From NCBI GenBank assembly GCA_017448355.1, contig JAFSLQ010000059.1, forward strand, positions 1 through 64,000: DNA of 64,000 nt. The letters run 5' to 3'. Both the position numbers and the translations under genes were made by a program. Under the pieces are notes generated by a model. The model ran no database searches. It saw only the letters and a list, made by a program, of their open reading frames with translations, and was not told where the DNA came from. Origin of the DNA: Clostridia bacterium. GTDB lineage: Bacteria > Bacillota > Clostridia > Christensenellales > Borkfalkiaceae. Positions 26,412-35,532 of the stretch are shown piece after piece (the first letter of the stretch is position 1; each line of letters begins with the position of its first letter).

Positions 26412-27422
26412 CGCGTCTCCAAAGGAGAAAAATCTGTACTTATTTTCGACTGCGGTTTTATAAACTTCCAACACTTTTTCGCGCGAACTAAACGCCGAAA
26501 CAAGCATTATAAGAGTGCTTTTCGGCAAATGAAAGTTGGTTATAAGCCCGTCCACGCACTTAAATTTATAGGGCGGGTAAATAAATATTTCGGTGTTTGC
26601 TTTTACGGGTTTAATAAAGCCGTTATCGTCCGCCGCACTTTCTAAAGTCCGAACACTCGTCGTGCCGACGGCGATAATCCGCCTGCCTTCCTTTTTCGCT
26701 TTGTTTATCGCGTTCGCCGCTTCTTCCGAAATCTCGTAATACTCCGAGTGCATATGATGTTCAGAAAGGTCGTCCGCTTTTACGGGTCGGAAAGTACCAA
26801 GCCCCACGTGCAAAAGAACGTCGACAATCTCCACGCCCATTTCTTTAATTTCTGCAAGCAGTTTGTCGGTAAAATGCAGCCCCGCGGTGGGCGCGGCGGC
26901 TGAACCGTCGAACTTTGCATATACCGTTTGGTATCGGTCTTTGTCTTTGAGTTTTTCCTTTATATAAGGCGGAAGGGGCATTTCGCCCGCGCGGGAAATT
27001 ATGTCTTCAAACACGCCGCTGAAATTAAATTTAACGCGGCGCGAACCCGTTTCTTCTATTTTCCCGATAACTTTTAAAGAAAGTTCTTCGTTTACGGTAA
27101 GTTCCGCGCCTGTTTGCGCTTTTTTACCGGGTTTAACCAAAACTTCCCACTCTGTCAAATCGAACCGCTTTAATAAAAGCACTTCCACTTTTCCGCCGTG
27201 CGGAGTGTATGCAAAAAGGCGGGCGGGCAAAACTTTGGTGTTGTTCCGAACGAGAACGTCGCCTTTTTTCAGGTATTTTTTTATATCGTAAAAATGTTCG
27301 TGATAGATTTTATCCGCAGTCTTATCGTAAACCAAAAGCCGCGAAGCGTCGCGCGGCTCTATCGGCGTTTGTGCGATGAGTTCTTCGGGCAAATAATAGT
27401 CGAAATCTTCCGTTTTAAGCAT
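26397..27422 (-). CDS. queA: S-adenosylmethionine:tRNA ribosyltransferase-isomerase QueA
   Basis: A 341-aa enzyme that builds epoxyqueuosine from preQ1-modified tRNA and SAM. Family motifs: [20 protein letters not shown] at the N-terminus (about 8-27), [15 protein letters not shown] (about 54-68), PTAGLHFT, and RFFSFGDA at the C-terminus. The last residues and stop lie inside the terminal repeat of the MITE-like element. Overlaps the 3' end of ruvB by 8 nt; tgt follows. Confidence 0.97.
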   Translation of the reverse strand: MLKTEDFDYYLPEELIAQTPIEPRDASRLLVYDKTADKIYHEHFYDIKKYLKKGDVLVRNNTKVLPARLFAYTPHGGKVEVLLLKRFDLTEWEVLVKPGKKAQTGAELTVNEELSLKVIGKIEETGSRRVKFNFSGVFEDIISRAGEMPLPPYIKEKLKDKDRYQTVYAKFDGSAAAPTAGLHFTDKLLAEIKEMGVEIVDVLLHVGLGTFRPVKADDLSEHHMHSEYYEISEEAANAINKAKKEGRRIIAVGTTSVRTLESAADDNGFIKPVKANTEIFIYPPYKFKCVDGLITNFHLPKSTLIMLVSAFSSREKVLEVYKTAVENKYRFFSFGDACFIF

Positions 27423-28455
27423 TGTCTTTAATATCTTTTTCCTTGCCTTCTATATCGGTCGGCGGCGTTAAGCCGATATGCTTATAGCCTTCTTTTAAAA
27501 GTATTCTGCCGCGCGGCGTACGCGCGATAAATCCGAGTTGCAACAGGTACGGTTCGTAAACGTCTTCAATCGTCCCCGCGTCTTCGCTAATCATAGCGGC
27601 GATGGTATCAAGTCCGCAAGGTCCGCCGCCGAATTTTTCCGCAAGTGCGGTTAAAAATCTCACGTCGGTGCTGTCAAGCCCATACTCATCTATATCAAGC
27701 ATAGAAAGCGCGGCTTTCGCGTCGGAAAGTTCCATCGTTTCGTGGTGCTTAACTACCGAATAATCGCGCACCCGTCTTAAAAGCCTGTTCGCGATTCTCG
27801 GCGTGCCGCGACTGCGCTTAGCAATCTCTTCCGCGGCAAGAATGTCGATTTTCGCGCCTAACATTTTAGCCGCATTAATAACTATCGTCGTCAGTTCTTC
27901 GGGCGTATAGGCCTCTAACCTGCAAATGACGCCGAATCTGTCGCGAAGAGGCGAAGACAGCATACCCGCCTTCGTCGTCGCGCCGATTAAAGTAAATCTC
28001 GGAAGCGGAAGTTGTACGCTGCTTGCGGACGGCCCTTTGCCGATTATAAAATCCAGCGTAAAATCTTCCATCGCGGGATAAAGTATCTCTTCTACGTTAT
28101 GGTTTAATCTATGAATTTCGTCGATAAAAAGCACGTCATGTTCGTTTAAATTAGTTAAAATAGCCGCTAAATCCCCCGCCCTTTCTATCGCAGGGCCGCT
28201 GGTGATTTTAAGCCCCGTACCGAGTTCGTTGGCTATAATATGCGCAAGCGTGGTTTTGCCTAAGCCCGCAGGTCCGTACAAAAGCACGTGGTCAAGCGCG
28301 TCGTTTCTAAGTTTTGCGGCGGCAATGCCCACCGCCAGATTATCCTTTATTTTTTCCTGACCGATATACCCGTCCATAGACTTGGGACGAAGAACGTTCT
28401 CTATATCCGACTCCGCCTGATTGATGGTACTTTGATAAAGCGCTTCGTTATCCAT
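27415..28455 (-). CDS. ruvB: Holliday junction branch-migration ATPase RuvB
   Basis: A 346-aa AAA+ motor. Walker [13 protein letters not shown] (about 64-75), Walker B F-I-D-E-I-H (about 114-119), sensor region [18 protein letters not shown], and a winged helix at the C-terminus (L-I-A-x-T-P-R-G-R-like stretch). Lies 8 nt after ruvA and overlaps queA. Confidence 0.98.
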   Translation of the reverse strand: MDNEALYQSTINQAESDIENVLRPKSMDGYIGQEKIKDNLAVGIAAAKLRNDALDHVLLYGPAGLGKTTLAHIIANELGTGLKITSGPAIERAGDLAAILTNLNEHDVLFIDEIHRLNHNVEEILYPAMEDFTLDFIIGKGPSASSVQLPLPRFTLIGATTKAGMLSSPLRDRFGVICRLEAYTPEELTTIVINAAKMLGAKIDILAAEEIAKRSRGTPRIANRLLRRVRDYSVVKHHETMELSDAKAALSMLDIDEYGLDSTDVRFLTALAEKFGGGPCGLDTIAAMISEDAGTIEDVYEPYLLQLGFIARTPRGRILLKEGYKHIGLTPPTDIEGKEKDIKDNA

Positions 28456-28463
28456 ATTTTCAC

Positions 28464-29051
28464 CTACCGCATACTTTTAAGCGCAAAAGTTATCGTTTGT
28501 TCTATCGTGGTAGCGCCCGCCGCTTTGGCCTTCTTTACCGCCTGAACGCTTTCCGCACGCGTAAAGCCTAACCCCGTAAGCGCAGCCACTGCGTCGTCCG
28601 TTTCGTCGTTATCTGAAACTGTGTCGACAGCCTGAATATTTTCGCCGTTTACCGTGCCGATTTTATCGCGAAGTTCTAAAACTATGCGCTCCGCCGTCTT
28701 TTTGCCGAGTCCCTTTACGCTTGACAGCCCTTTTACGTCGCCCGTCGCGATTTTTAGGGTTAAATCGTCGACGCTAAACGTCGAAAGCACGGCAATTCCC
28801 ATTTTAGGTCCAACACCCGACACCGAGATGAGTTTTAAAAATATCTTTTTTTCGTCCTTGGAAATAAACCCGTACAACGAAATTCCGTCTTCTTTTACGG
28901 CGGTGTACACGTAAACTTCGCCGCCGCGGCTGTTCACGAGTTCGCGGTAAGCCGCACCCGAACAGTTTACTTCATACCCAACGCCGTTCACGTCTAAAAC
29001 CGCCGTGCCGTCTTCTGCGTAAATAAGATTACCTTTTAAATATCCTATCAT
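28464..29051 (-). CDS. ruvA: Holliday junction branch-migration protein RuvA
   Basis: A 195-aa tetrameric Holliday-junction binder. OB fold at the N-terminus ([14 protein letters not shown]), helix-hairpin-helix motifs [17 protein letters not shown] and [16 protein letters not shown] (about 68 and 105), and a C-terminal UBA-like domain III that contacts RuvB. Start set at ATG 29051, the family N-terminus. An upstream in-frame ATG at 29120 would run into ruvC. Confidence 0.96.
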   Translation of the reverse strand: MIGYLKGNLIYAEDGTAVLDVNGVGYEVNCSGAAYRELVNSRGGEVYVYTAVKEDGISLYGFISKDEKKIFLKLISVSGVGPKMGIAVLSTFSVDDLTLKIATGDVKGLSSVKGLGKKTAERIVLELRDKIGTVNGENIQAVDTVSDNDETDDAVAALTGLGFTRAESVQAVKKAKAAGATTIEQTITFALKSMR

Positions 29052-29061
29052 GTTAACCCCG

Positions 29062-29556
29062 TTAAATACTGAAAAGTTTACCGAGTCTGTTTGTCTGCGC
29101 GTGGCAAAGCGCCACGGCAAGCGCGTCCGCCGCGTCGTCGGGGCGCGGAATAGATTTCAGGTTAAGATAAGATTTCACCATCGCCTGAATCTGGTGCTTG
29201 TCCGCCCTGCCGTAACCGGTAAGCGCTTGCTTTATTTGAAGCGGAGTGTACTCGAAAAGTCTGCCGCACTCCTTTACCGCGGTAAGAAGTAGCACGCCCC
29301 TTGCGTGCGCCACGTTGATACCCGTCGTTACGTTTTTAGCAAAAAACAGTTCTTCGACGGCAATTTCTTCGGGCTTATATTTTGCGATTAATTGTTTAAT
29401 CCCTTCTTCCAAAAGGCAAAGCCTTACGGCGAGATTTTCTTCCTTCGGCGTAGAAACTATACCGTAGTCTATCATCTGCGGTTTATACGCCTTACTCTTT
29501 TCGATGACACCGTATCCGAGAGTCGCAAGTCCCGGGTCGAACCCCATAATAATCAC
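29062..29556 (-). CDS. ruvC: Crossover junction endodeoxyribonuclease RuvC
   Basis: A 164-aa RNase H-fold resolvase. Catalytic acidic residues are present: D in FDPGLATLGYG (about 7), E in V-E-E-L-F-F (about 68) and the D-D pair in RPDDAADALAVALCH (about 138). Heads the ruvC-ruvA-ruvB-queA-tgt-yajC run on the minus strand, 10 nt before ruvA. Confidence 0.97.
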   Translation of the reverse strand: MIIMGFDPGLATLGYGVIEKSKAYKPQMIDYGIVSTPKEENLAVRLCLLEEGIKQLIAKYKPEEIAVEELFFAKNVTTGINVAHARGVLLLTAVKECGRLFEYTPLQIKQALTGYGRADKHQIQAMVKSYLNLKSIPRPDDAADALAVALCHAQTNRLGKLFSI

Positions 29557-29623
29557 GATAACATTTTACAGTAAATGCGCCCTTCTTGTCAAGGGCAGAA
29601 AGATTATTTCGGTTTCAAAACGG

Positions 29624-29911
29624 CTACTTTGGGATAATCACTTTAAGTCCGTAAAAAAGATAGTCTACACCGTTCTCTTCTTTAAGCGTTTCTTCCGGCA
29701 CGTTAAACCGCGCCGCAACGCTAAAAATGCTATCAAAAGGCTGCGCGGTATAAACTTCGCCGTCCGTCTTAACGATAAAAAGCACGTCGCCGCTTTGAAT
29801 TTCGGCTTTTAAGTCGTTACCCTTTATAAGCGCGACGGGCGGAATGTTAAACCGCGTAGCAAGCGACAGCACGGTATCGCCGTCTTGTACCCTGTAAAAA
29901 AACTTTTCCAT
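29624..29911 (-). CDS. Small LysM-domain protein
   Basis: A 95-aa protein made of two LysM peptidoglycan-binding repeats: YRVQDGDTVLSLATRFNIPP (about 6-25) with closing G-D-V-L-F-I-V, then YTAQPFDSIFSVAARFNVPE (about 53-72) with closing Y-G-L-K-V-I-I-P. There is no signal peptide or catalytic domain, so how it reaches the wall is unclear; a cytoplasmic or spore-coat (SafA-like) use is possible. Divergent from the flippase gene at 29979. Confidence 0.85.
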   Translation of the reverse strand: MEKFFYRVQDGDTVLSLATRFNIPPVALIKGNDLKAEIQSGDVLFIVKTDGEVYTAQPFDSIFSVAARFNVPEETLKEENGVDYLFYGLKVIIPK

Positions 29912-29978
29912 ACCGATATTATATTTAAATATCGCGGCGAATAGAATATTTTACAAAAGGTTAAAGGCGGAACTCATT

Positions 29979-31499
29979 TTGAAAGGTTTTTTTAAGGCTG
30001 TCGCCGTGGTAACCGTTTTTTCGGTCTGCGAAAAATTTTTGGGGTTTTTATACCGCATATACCTTTCCCGCGCTATCGGGGCGGAAGGTGTAGGTACTTA
30101 TCAGGTCGCGCTGTCGGTATTCGGGTTTTTGTTTACGCTTATCGCGTCGGGAACGCCCATAACCCTATCGCGCCTGATGACAAAGTATCGCGCCGAAAAC
30201 AAGGCGGAAAAGGTTTCAAAGGCAATTACCGCCGCCATAACCTATACTCTTCTAATCGCCGTTCCTATATGCCTTATTTGCTATCTTCTCGGCGACAATC
30301 TGTCCTTTCTTTTTGCCGATAAACGAAGTTTAAAAGTGTTTTTCGTGCTGTTGCCGGGACTTATATTTACTTCCGTTTACTCGGTGCTACGGGGCGTGTT
30401 TTGGGGCAATAAAGACTTTTTGCCTTACAGCATAATCGAACTGTTAGAAGAAATTTGTATGATAGTCGTCGGCATAATAGTTATAACCTTTATGCACGAC
30501 AAAGCAAACGGCGCGTTCGGCGCGGGCGTCGCGGTAATTTCATCCTACGTTTTATCCTTCACGCTTGCTACTATCGTGTTTTTCGCGCGAAAAAATAAAC
30601 TTGCAAGCCCGAAATCGGAATTTAAACCCATAATCTTCGCGTCAGCCCCCATAACGGCTATGCGAACGGTCAACGCGCTTGCCGTATCGCTTATATCGGT
30701 AATACTCCCCCACCGTCTTATCGCGGCGGGTTTTACCGAATCGCAGGCAATGAGTTTATTCGGTTCTGCCGCGGGGCAAGCGATACCGCTTTTGTTTATT
30801 CCGACAACCTTAATCGGTTCGTTTACGCTGGTTTTGATACCCGAAATTTCCGAAAACTATTACCGAAATAACTCCGCCGACCTTAAAGCCGACGTCGAAA
30901 AGGCGATAAAGTTCACTTCGGTACTCACCTGCTTTTTTATTCCCGTGTTTTTCGTGTGCGGCGAACAGTTGGGCATAATAATTTTCGACAGCGCGGAATG
31001 CGGCAAATACCTTACGGCGTCTGCGTTTTTAATGATTTTTATGGGGCTGGATAATATTACGACGAGTATATTAAATTCGATGGGTTGCGAAGTCCAAACT
31101 CTGCTTTTTTGCGTGATAGGCGGGGTTTTAATGCTTCTTTCTATCTGGTTTTTGCCGACCTTTATCGGAATTTACGCGCTGCTTATCGGGTTTTCGTTCG
31201 TGTATATAATTACGACAGTTTTAAATCTTATATTAATCTGCAAAAAATGCCCCGAAAAACCGCAGGTGTTAAAGTATCTTTTATCATCTGCCGCGATAAC
31301 TCTTCCGACGCTTTTTTTAGGCTTAATGGTCGAAAGCCTTTTAATAAACTTTTTGGGAATATTTTTTACGTTTTTTGTCTGTTCTTCTATTATGTGTACT
31401 TTTTACGGTATGCTGGCGTTCGGGTTTAACCTGATAGGTTTTGAAATAGTCAAAGGCAAAGCGAAAAGGTTTTTTAAGAAAAAGCCGCAAACGGCGTAA
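29979..31499 (+). CDS. SpoVB/MurJ-type polysaccharide or lipid II flippase (MOP superfamily)
   Basis: A 506-aa membrane protein with about 14 hydrophobic segments. The N-terminal F-L-G-F-L-Y-R-I-Y-L-S-R-A-I-G-A-E-G-V-G stretch matches the SpoVB-like MOP family, which moves lipid-linked cell-wall precursors and is needed for spore cortex. TTG start, preceded by AAAGGCGG (29964-29970). It ends with the basic tail K-R-F-F-K-K-K-P. Fits a sporulating host, but MurJ-type housekeeping activity is an alternative. Confidence 0.85.
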   Translation: MKGFFKAVAVVTVFSVCEKFLGFLYRIYLSRAIGAEGVGTYQVALSVFGFLFTLIASGTPITLSRLMTKYRAENKAEKVSKAITAAITYTLLIAVPICLICYLLGDNLSFLFADKRSLKVFFVLLPGLIFTSVYSVLRGVFWGNKDFLPYSIIELLEEICMIVVGIIVITFMHDKANGAFGAGVAVISSYVLSFTLATIVFFARKNKLASPKSEFKPIIFASAPITAMRTVNALAVSLISVILPHRLIAAGFTESQAMSLFGSAAGQAIPLLFIPTTLIGSFTLVLIPEISENYYRNNSADLKADVEKAIKFTSVLTCFFIPVFFVCGEQLGIIIFDSAECGKYLTASAFLMIFMGLDNITTSILNSMGCEVQTLLFCVIGGVLMLLSIWFLPTFIGIYALLIGFSFVYIITTVLNLILICKKCPEKPQVLKYLLSSAAITLPTLFLGLMVESLLINFLGIFFTFFVCSSIMCTFYGMLAFGFNLIGFEIVKGKAKRFFKKKPQTA

Positions 31500-31501
31500 A
31501 A

Positions 31502-31529
31502 AGCGCGCGGGCAAATTTGCCCGCGCGCT
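31502..31529. terminator. Perfect palindromic bidirectional terminator
   Basis: AGCGCGCGGGCAAA (31502-31515) followed directly by its reverse complement (31516-31529): a 28-bp perfect palindrome between convergent genes. It shares the core CGGGCAAATTTGCCCG with the terminator at 39161-39192. Confidence 0.8.
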
Positions 31530-31545
31530 AAATTTTAAACATAAT

Positions 31546-32226
31546 TTATTGATTGTTATCGCTGTTTTCTATCGCCGTGCGCTTTATTATTCTCGGTAAA
31601 ACGGAAATTAGCCCCATACAAACGGCGCAGTTTACCAGAACGACTACGAGTTTAAGCGGAAGCGTCGGCAAAAGCGCTTCAAAAGTATAGTAAGTAGGAT
31701 ACATAAGACAAAATCCTACTATGTTTATGCCTGCCGAAACAAGCAAAAACCCAATGACGAAAGATATCGCCGTTTTAACGTACTCGTTCCCCTTAAAATA
31801 GAAAAACGCTACGCCAGGAATAAGCCCCCAAAGTCCCGTTCCTATACCGATAATGGGATTATACGGACCGTGCGGATTTATTATCGCGCCCAAAAGGTCG
31901 CCGATAAAACACACGGCAAACCCATAGCCGCCGCCAAGCATATATCCCGCGACAAACCCAACAGTCGCGACTAAGGAAATCTGAAACTCGTCGCTGATTT
32001 TTATATCGAAGATATTGCTTACAGTCGCAAGCGCGGCAAGTACCGAAACGTAGCAAATCTTTTGCGTTTTAGTAAGCCCGTATCTTTTCGGTTGCTTTTT
32101 GAAAAAGAAAAATGAAAATAAAAGGATTAAAAACACCGCGAGTGCAACGTAATAATACCATTTTGTCCGTATCGTTTTGAAAATCGCGGCAAAGTCGAAA
32201 GCGTTTATCAAAAGATTATAAAACAT
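31546..32226 (-). CDS. folT: ECF transporter substrate-binding component for folate (FolT)
   Basis: A 226-aa membrane S-component: a short N-terminal helix plus about six helices. The family stretch K-T-Q-K-I-C-Y-V-S-V-L-A-A-L-A and the motif GDLLGAIINPHGPYNPIIG are typical of FolT-like S-components, which capture folates and share an ECF module encoded elsewhere. The assignment to folate rests mainly on the tetrahydrofolate riboswitch in its leader (32305-32398). The SD (GGGAG) lies in the 3' arm of a hairpin (32233-32255), the likely switch point. Confidence 0.85.
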   Translation of the reverse strand: MFYNLLINAFDFAAIFKTIRTKWYYYVALAVFLILLFSFFFFKKQPKRYGLTKTQKICYVSVLAALATVSNIFDIKISDEFQISLVATVGFVAGYMLGGGYGFAVCFIGDLLGAIINPHGPYNPIIGIGTGLWGLIPGVAFFYFKGNEYVKTAISFVIGFLLVSAGINIVGFCLMYPTYYTFEALLPTLPLKLVVVLVNCAVCMGLISVLPRIIKRTAIENSDNNQ

Positions 32227-32232
32227 AAAAAA

Positions 32233-32255
32233 ATCTCCCGTTTTTTTAGAGAGAT
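32233..32255 (-). promoter_or_regulatory. Expression-platform hairpin sequestering the folT RBS
   Basis: On the minus strand, ATCTCTC (32249-32255) pairs with GGGAGAT (32233-32239), followed by TTTTTT. GGGAG is also the SD, 8 nt before the ATG, so the hairpin can block translation, terminate transcription, or both. Confidence 0.65.
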
Positions 32256-32304
32256 CCGATATAGTTTTGCGCCGAGTAGGTTTTTCGCCACCCGAACGCT
32301 TTAT

Positions 32305-32398
32305 TATAGCGGACGCGAAAAGACACCGCAGGATAACCTTTCGTTTGCAAACAACATCCCGTTTTGCAACACTTAACGCGTCTTTTCTACTCTATATA
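32305..32398 (-). ncRNA. Tetrahydrofolate (THF, folT) riboswitch
   Basis: Reading the minus strand, the conserved THF-aptamer segments appear in order: GAGTAG, GCGTTAAGTGT, CGGGATGT, ACGAA, GCGGTG and the closing CGCGTCCGC. P1 pairs TATAG with CTATA at the ends, and P2 pairs AAAAGAC with GTCTTTT. The aptamer starts at the predicted transcription start and lies about 80 nt upstream of folT, its usual partner. Confidence 0.9.
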
Positions 32399-32402
32399 TA
32401 CT

Positions 32403-32431
32403 ATTCTAAAAATTTGCTGCCCATATGTCAA
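32403..32431 (-). promoter_or_regulatory. Promoter of the folT riboswitch transcript
   Basis: Minus strand TTGACA (32426-32431), 17-bp spacer, TAGAAT (32403-32408). It overlaps the ATG at 32425 of a longer reading frame for the divergent DUF421 gene, arguing against that start. Confidence 0.85.
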
Positions 32432-32487
32432 GCAAACGCGCGCCGTATTCTGCGAATATTTTCGTTTCTTTCCCCCATACTACACTT

Positions 32488-33174
32488 ATGCTCGTCATTT
32501 TTATAAGAACTCTCATTATTTTTCTCGTACTCGTCGTAGTTATGCGGCTTATGGGAAAACGCCAGATAGGCGAAATGCAGCCGTTTGAATTTATCATTAC
32601 GCTGATTATCGCAGACCTTGCGTGTATACCTATGGCGGACTTATCTATTCCGCTTATCTACGGAGTGGCGGCGGTACTCGCACTGTTTTTGTTGCACCAA
32701 CTTTTTACGCTTATCGAACAATCGGGCAGAATACCTAAAAAAATTCTGTCGGGTACGCCGTCGGTCGTAATTAATAAAAACGGCATAGATTTAAACGAAC
32801 TTAAAAAGAACAATATGGGCGTGGAAGATTTAATCGAATCTATGCGTTCGCAAGGCTACTTTTCGCTTGACGACCTGGATTACGCCATTTTTGAGTCCAA
32901 CGGAAAGTTGTCGGCGTTAGAAAGTGCGGAACGAAACAGCGAATCGTCTTCGATGCCTATTCTTATAGTCAATAACGGCAAATTACTCGGTAAAAATCTT
33001 AAAGTATTGCAAGACGGCGAAGAAAAACTTAAAACTTTTCTCGCACAAAACGGCGCGACGTTAAAAAAAACCGAAGCCCTTACAGTCGACGGCAACGGCA
33101 GGGCGTATTTAAAAAAGAAAAACGAAAAATTCAGGATACTCTACTATCCTTTAAATGAGAAAGTTCAATGGTAA
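32488..33174 (+). CDS. DUF421 (YetF/YcaP-like) membrane protein
   Basis: A 228-aa protein: three N-terminal membrane helices (about 2-20, 33-50, 55-75) with the family motif M-G-K-R-Q-I-G-E-M-Q-P-F-E-F, followed by the cytoplasmic YetF-type alpha/beta domain, which contains S-Q-G-Y-F-S-L-D-D-L-D-Y-A-I. Start set at 32488, matching the family N-terminus; the frame extends to 32425, but that ATG is in the folT promoter and lacks an SD. No SD precedes 32488 either. Overlaps the DUF4363 gene by 7 nt, a pairing common in Clostridia; function unknown, sometimes spore-related. Confidence 0.88.
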   Translation: MLVIFIRTLIIFLVLVVVMRLMGKRQIGEMQPFEFIITLIIADLACIPMADLSIPLIYGVAAVLALFLLHQLFTLIEQSGRIPKKILSGTPSVVINKNGIDLNELKKNNMGVEDLIESMRSQGYFSLDDLDYAIFESNGKLSALESAERNSESSSMPILIVNNGKLLGKNLKVLQDGEEKLKTFLAQNGATLKKTEALTVDGNGRAYLKKKNEKFRILYYPLNEKVQW

Positions 33175-33545
33175 AATCTATTATTTCTATGATAGCGGTG
33201 GCTTTAATCTTAACTTTCGGCGTAGTTTTCGAGACTACGTTTATTAAGGACGAATTTAAAGGGCTTAAAGAAGAAACCGCGATATTATACGATAAAATCG
33301 AAGCGGAAACGGCAAACGATAACGACGTTTACGTACTTCAAACAAAATGGGTTAACGCTAAAGAGAAACTACACGCTTTTATCTCGCACAACGAGATAAA
33401 AGAATTCGACCTATGGATAGCGGAAACGGTAAAATACGTTGCCGAGAAAAACTGGAACGAGGCGCTTACGAAAATGGAAGTGATAATGGAACTTATCGAA
33501 CAAGTTCCGAAAACTTTCGAGTTTTCGTTCGCAAACGTTTTTTAG
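33168..33545 (+). CDS. DUF4363-like small protein
   Basis: A 125-aa protein with one N-terminal membrane helix (about 4-20) and a following four-helix bundle-like region. It follows DUF421 with a 7-nt overlap. DUF4363 proteins are typically found as the partner of DUF421 proteins in spore-forming Firmicutes and have this size and layout, so the pair probably acts together in the membrane. The specific role is unknown. Confidence 0.75.
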   Translation: MVKSIISMIAVALILTFGVVFETTFIKDEFKGLKEETAILYDKIEAETANDNDVYVLQTKWVNAKEKLHAFISHNEIKEFDLWIAETVKYVAEKNWNEALTKMEVIMELIEQVPKTFEFSFANVF

Positions 33546-33563
33546 AGTAAAATCATCTTGCGA

Positions 33564-33592
33564 TTGACAATCAAAATCGTTAGTGATACAAT
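33564..33592 (+). promoter_or_regulatory. Promoter of nagA
   Basis: TTGACA (33564-33569), 17-bp spacer, TACAAT (33587-33592). SD AAGGAG precedes the ATG at 33617. Confidence 0.8.
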
Positions 33593-33616
33593 ATCTTTTG
33601 TAAGGAGAATATCGTT

Positions 33617-34759
33617 ATGAAAGGTTTTAAAAACATTAAAGCGTACGTAAAAGCAAAAGGCATAATCACGACGGATATCGGCGTAGAAAACGGTAAAATT
33701 TCCGCTATCGGCACGAATATCGGCATTACGGAAAGTCTCCCCTATTCCGCAGGTCAAGTAGTCCTTCCGGGGTTTATCGACGAACATATTCACGGGGCGG
33801 CGGGATTCGACGCTATGGACGGCACAGAAGAAGCGCTTTCTGCGATTTCAAAAGCGCTTGTCAAAGAAGGCACGACGGCGTTTCTTGCTACCACGATGAC
33901 GCAGTCAAAGGAAAATATAACCCGCGCGCTTGAAAACGTTAAATCCTGTATGAAAAACCATAACGGTGGCGCAAAAATTATGGGCGTTCACTTAGAAGGT
34001 CCGTTTATTTCAGAAAAACACATCGGCGCACAGCCGTTAAAATATTTGAAAGACCCCGACGTAGATTTTTTCAACGAGTTAAACGCGGCAAGCGGAAATA
34101 ACATAAGGCTTATCACTCTTGCCCCCGAAGAACGCGGCGCGGACGCACTTATAAAAGCGGCGGTACACTCAGGCACGACCGTTAGCGCGGGGCACACCGA
34201 CGCGGGCGTAGAACAGATTGAAGAAGGCATAAAAGCGGGACTTTCGTGCGTAACGCACACGTATAACGCTATGCGCGGACTTCACCACAGACAGATAGGC
34301 ACGGTCGGGGCGGCGATGATTTTCGACGAACTTTACTCGGAACTCATATTAGACCTTATCCACGTAAGCGCACCCGCCGCAAAACTGCTTATAAAGAATA
34401 AACCGAAAGACAAAATAATACTTATCACCGACGCAATGCGCGCTAAAAGCCTTGCGGACGGAATATCCGAACTCGGCGGACAGACGGTCATTGTTAAAAA
34501 CGGTGAAGCAAGGCTTTCTGACGGAACTCTCGCGGGAAGCGTGCTGAAAATGAACGACGCAATAAAGAACGCCGTCTTAAAGTGCGGCATAAACTTTACC
34601 GACGCGGTTGACTTTGCAACCATTAACCCTGCTAACAATTTAGGTCTTAAAGGCTACGGCGAAATCAAGGTCGGAAACGCCGCTGACTTTACCGTTATCG
34701 ACGGTGAATTTAACGTTTGCGCCACGGTAGTGAACGGAAAAACGGAATACAAAGCGTAA
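33617..34759 (+). CDS. nagA: N-acetylglucosamine-6-phosphate deacetylase
   Basis: A 380-aa amidohydrolase that deacetylates GlcNAc-6-P during amino-sugar or cell-wall recycling. Metal-site motifs: GFIDEHIHGAAGFDAMDG (about 53-70), a H-L-E-G-P-F segment (about 124), AGHTDAG (about 191-197), H-T-Y-N-A-M (about 214) and LITDAMR (about 273, catalytic Asp). Monocistronic by position. No nagB or PTS neighbour is present in this window. Confidence 0.95.
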   Translation: MKGFKNIKAYVKAKGIITTDIGVENGKISAIGTNIGITESLPYSAGQVVLPGFIDEHIHGAAGFDAMDGTEEALSAISKALVKEGTTAFLATTMTQSKENITRALENVKSCMKNHNGGAKIMGVHLEGPFISEKHIGAQPLKYLKDPDVDFFNELNAASGNNIRLITLAPEERGADALIKAAVHSGTTVSAGHTDAGVEQIEEGIKAGLSCVTHTYNAMRGLHHRQIGTVGAAMIFDELYSELILDLIHVSAPAAKLLIKNKPKDKIILITDAMRAKSLADGISELGGQTVIVKNGEARLSDGTLAGSVLKMNDAIKNAVLKCGINFTDAVDFATINPANNLGLKGYGEIKVGNAADFTVIDGEFNVCATVVNGKTEYKA

Positions 34760-34770
34760 AAAACAAATAT

Positions 34771-34812
34771 AAAGCCGTGCTTGCGTTTAAATCATAACGC
34801 AAGCACGGCTTT
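34771..34812. terminator. Terminator shared by nagA and rpmF
   Basis: A 17-bp perfect stem (34771-34787 with 34796-34812) with T/A runs at both ends, between the convergent nagA and rpmF genes. Confidence 0.9.
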
Positions 34813-34844
34813 TTTAGTCGCTTCTAAATAAATTTTTGACTTAA

Positions 34845-35039
34845 TTAGTCTTTCTTTTCTTTTGCGGAAACGTCAACAACCTGTTTGCCGTCATAATAAC
34901 CGCACTTGGGGCAAACTTTATGGGAAGCCTTTAATTCGTGACACTGGGGGCATTCCGAAAGATTGGGCGCGGAAATTTTCCATTGCGCGTATCTGGTGTT
35001 CGTTCTCTGCTTAGAAGTTTTACTTTTCTGTACTGCCAT
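34845..35039 (-). CDS. rpmF: Ribosomal protein L32
   Basis: A 64-aa large-subunit protein. The N-terminus is MAVQKSKTSKQRTNTRY, and a zinc-binding type is indicated by CPQC (about 28-31) and CPKCGYYDGKQV (about 43). It follows the YceD-like gene by 17 nt, the conserved yceD-rpmF pair. C+ form, not the cysteine-free form induced in zinc starvation by some bacteria. Confidence 0.97.
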   Translation of the reverse strand: MAVQKSKTSKQRTNTRYAQWKISAPNLSECPQCHELKASHKVCPKCGYYDGKQVVDVSAKEKKD

Positions 35040-35056
35040 TTTTTACTACCATCCTA

Positions 35057-35485
35057 TTAGTTATTGCATTTACACTCGCCGTCGTTAAGATTTTTGCCGC
35101 ACGTGGGGCAAAGCCCTTTGCAATCGTCCTTGCATAAAAACGCGACGGGTGTGTTCATTATTATTATATCGTCGACCATTTTAGATAAGTCGATTTTTCC
35201 GTTTACTATCCGGTATCCGTCTTCCCCGAAAACTTCGTTAAAGTCCGCCGAAAAGGTCTTTTCAGTTTCCGCAAGGCATCTGGTACAAGCGCCTTTTACG
35301 GTAAACACGACTTCGCCTTCAAGTTCCGCCGAATTTCCGCCCGTAATATACGCCGTGCCTTGCACTTTAACGGGGGGCATAAGTTCAGCACCCGGGAGTG
35401 CGATTTCTATATCCGCGTTATATTCGAAGAAAAAACTCGTCTCGGTTTTGCCGCTACGCTTTACAGCATTAAGGTCAATTATCAT
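35057..35485 (-). CDS. yceD: YceD (DUF177)-family protein
   Basis: A 142-aa DUF177 protein. The family motif is around G-E-V-V-F-T-V-K-G-A-C-T-R-C-L (about 76-90), and the C-terminus holds a four-cysteine cluster (CKGLCPTCGKNLNDGECKC) typical of Firmicute and plant members. The family is linked to rRNA accumulation (YceD, plastid DUF177). Precedes rpmF on the same transcript, driven by the promoter at 35533-35561. Confidence 0.88.
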   Translation of the reverse strand: MIIDLNAVKRSGKTETSFFFEYNADIEIALPGAELMPPVKVQGTAYITGGNSAELEGEVVFTVKGACTRCLAETEKTFSADFNEVFGEDGYRIVNGKIDLSKMVDDIIIMNTPVAFLCKDDCKGLCPTCGKNLNDGECKCNN

Positions 35486-35532
35486 AACGCGCCTTACCTT
35501 AAAACCCCTTTTGCCTTTATCTAAGCCTAAAA

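Noticed and set aside
26291..26503. 70-aa minus-strand frame crossing the queA end
   Set aside because: It overlaps queA in another frame and its C-terminal half is a translation of the MITE-like repeat; no SD. Treated as spurious.
32425..32487. N-terminal extension of the DUF421 protein to the ATG at 32425
   Set aside because: That ATG lies inside the divergent folT promoter, has no SD, and the added residues are not like the family N-terminus.
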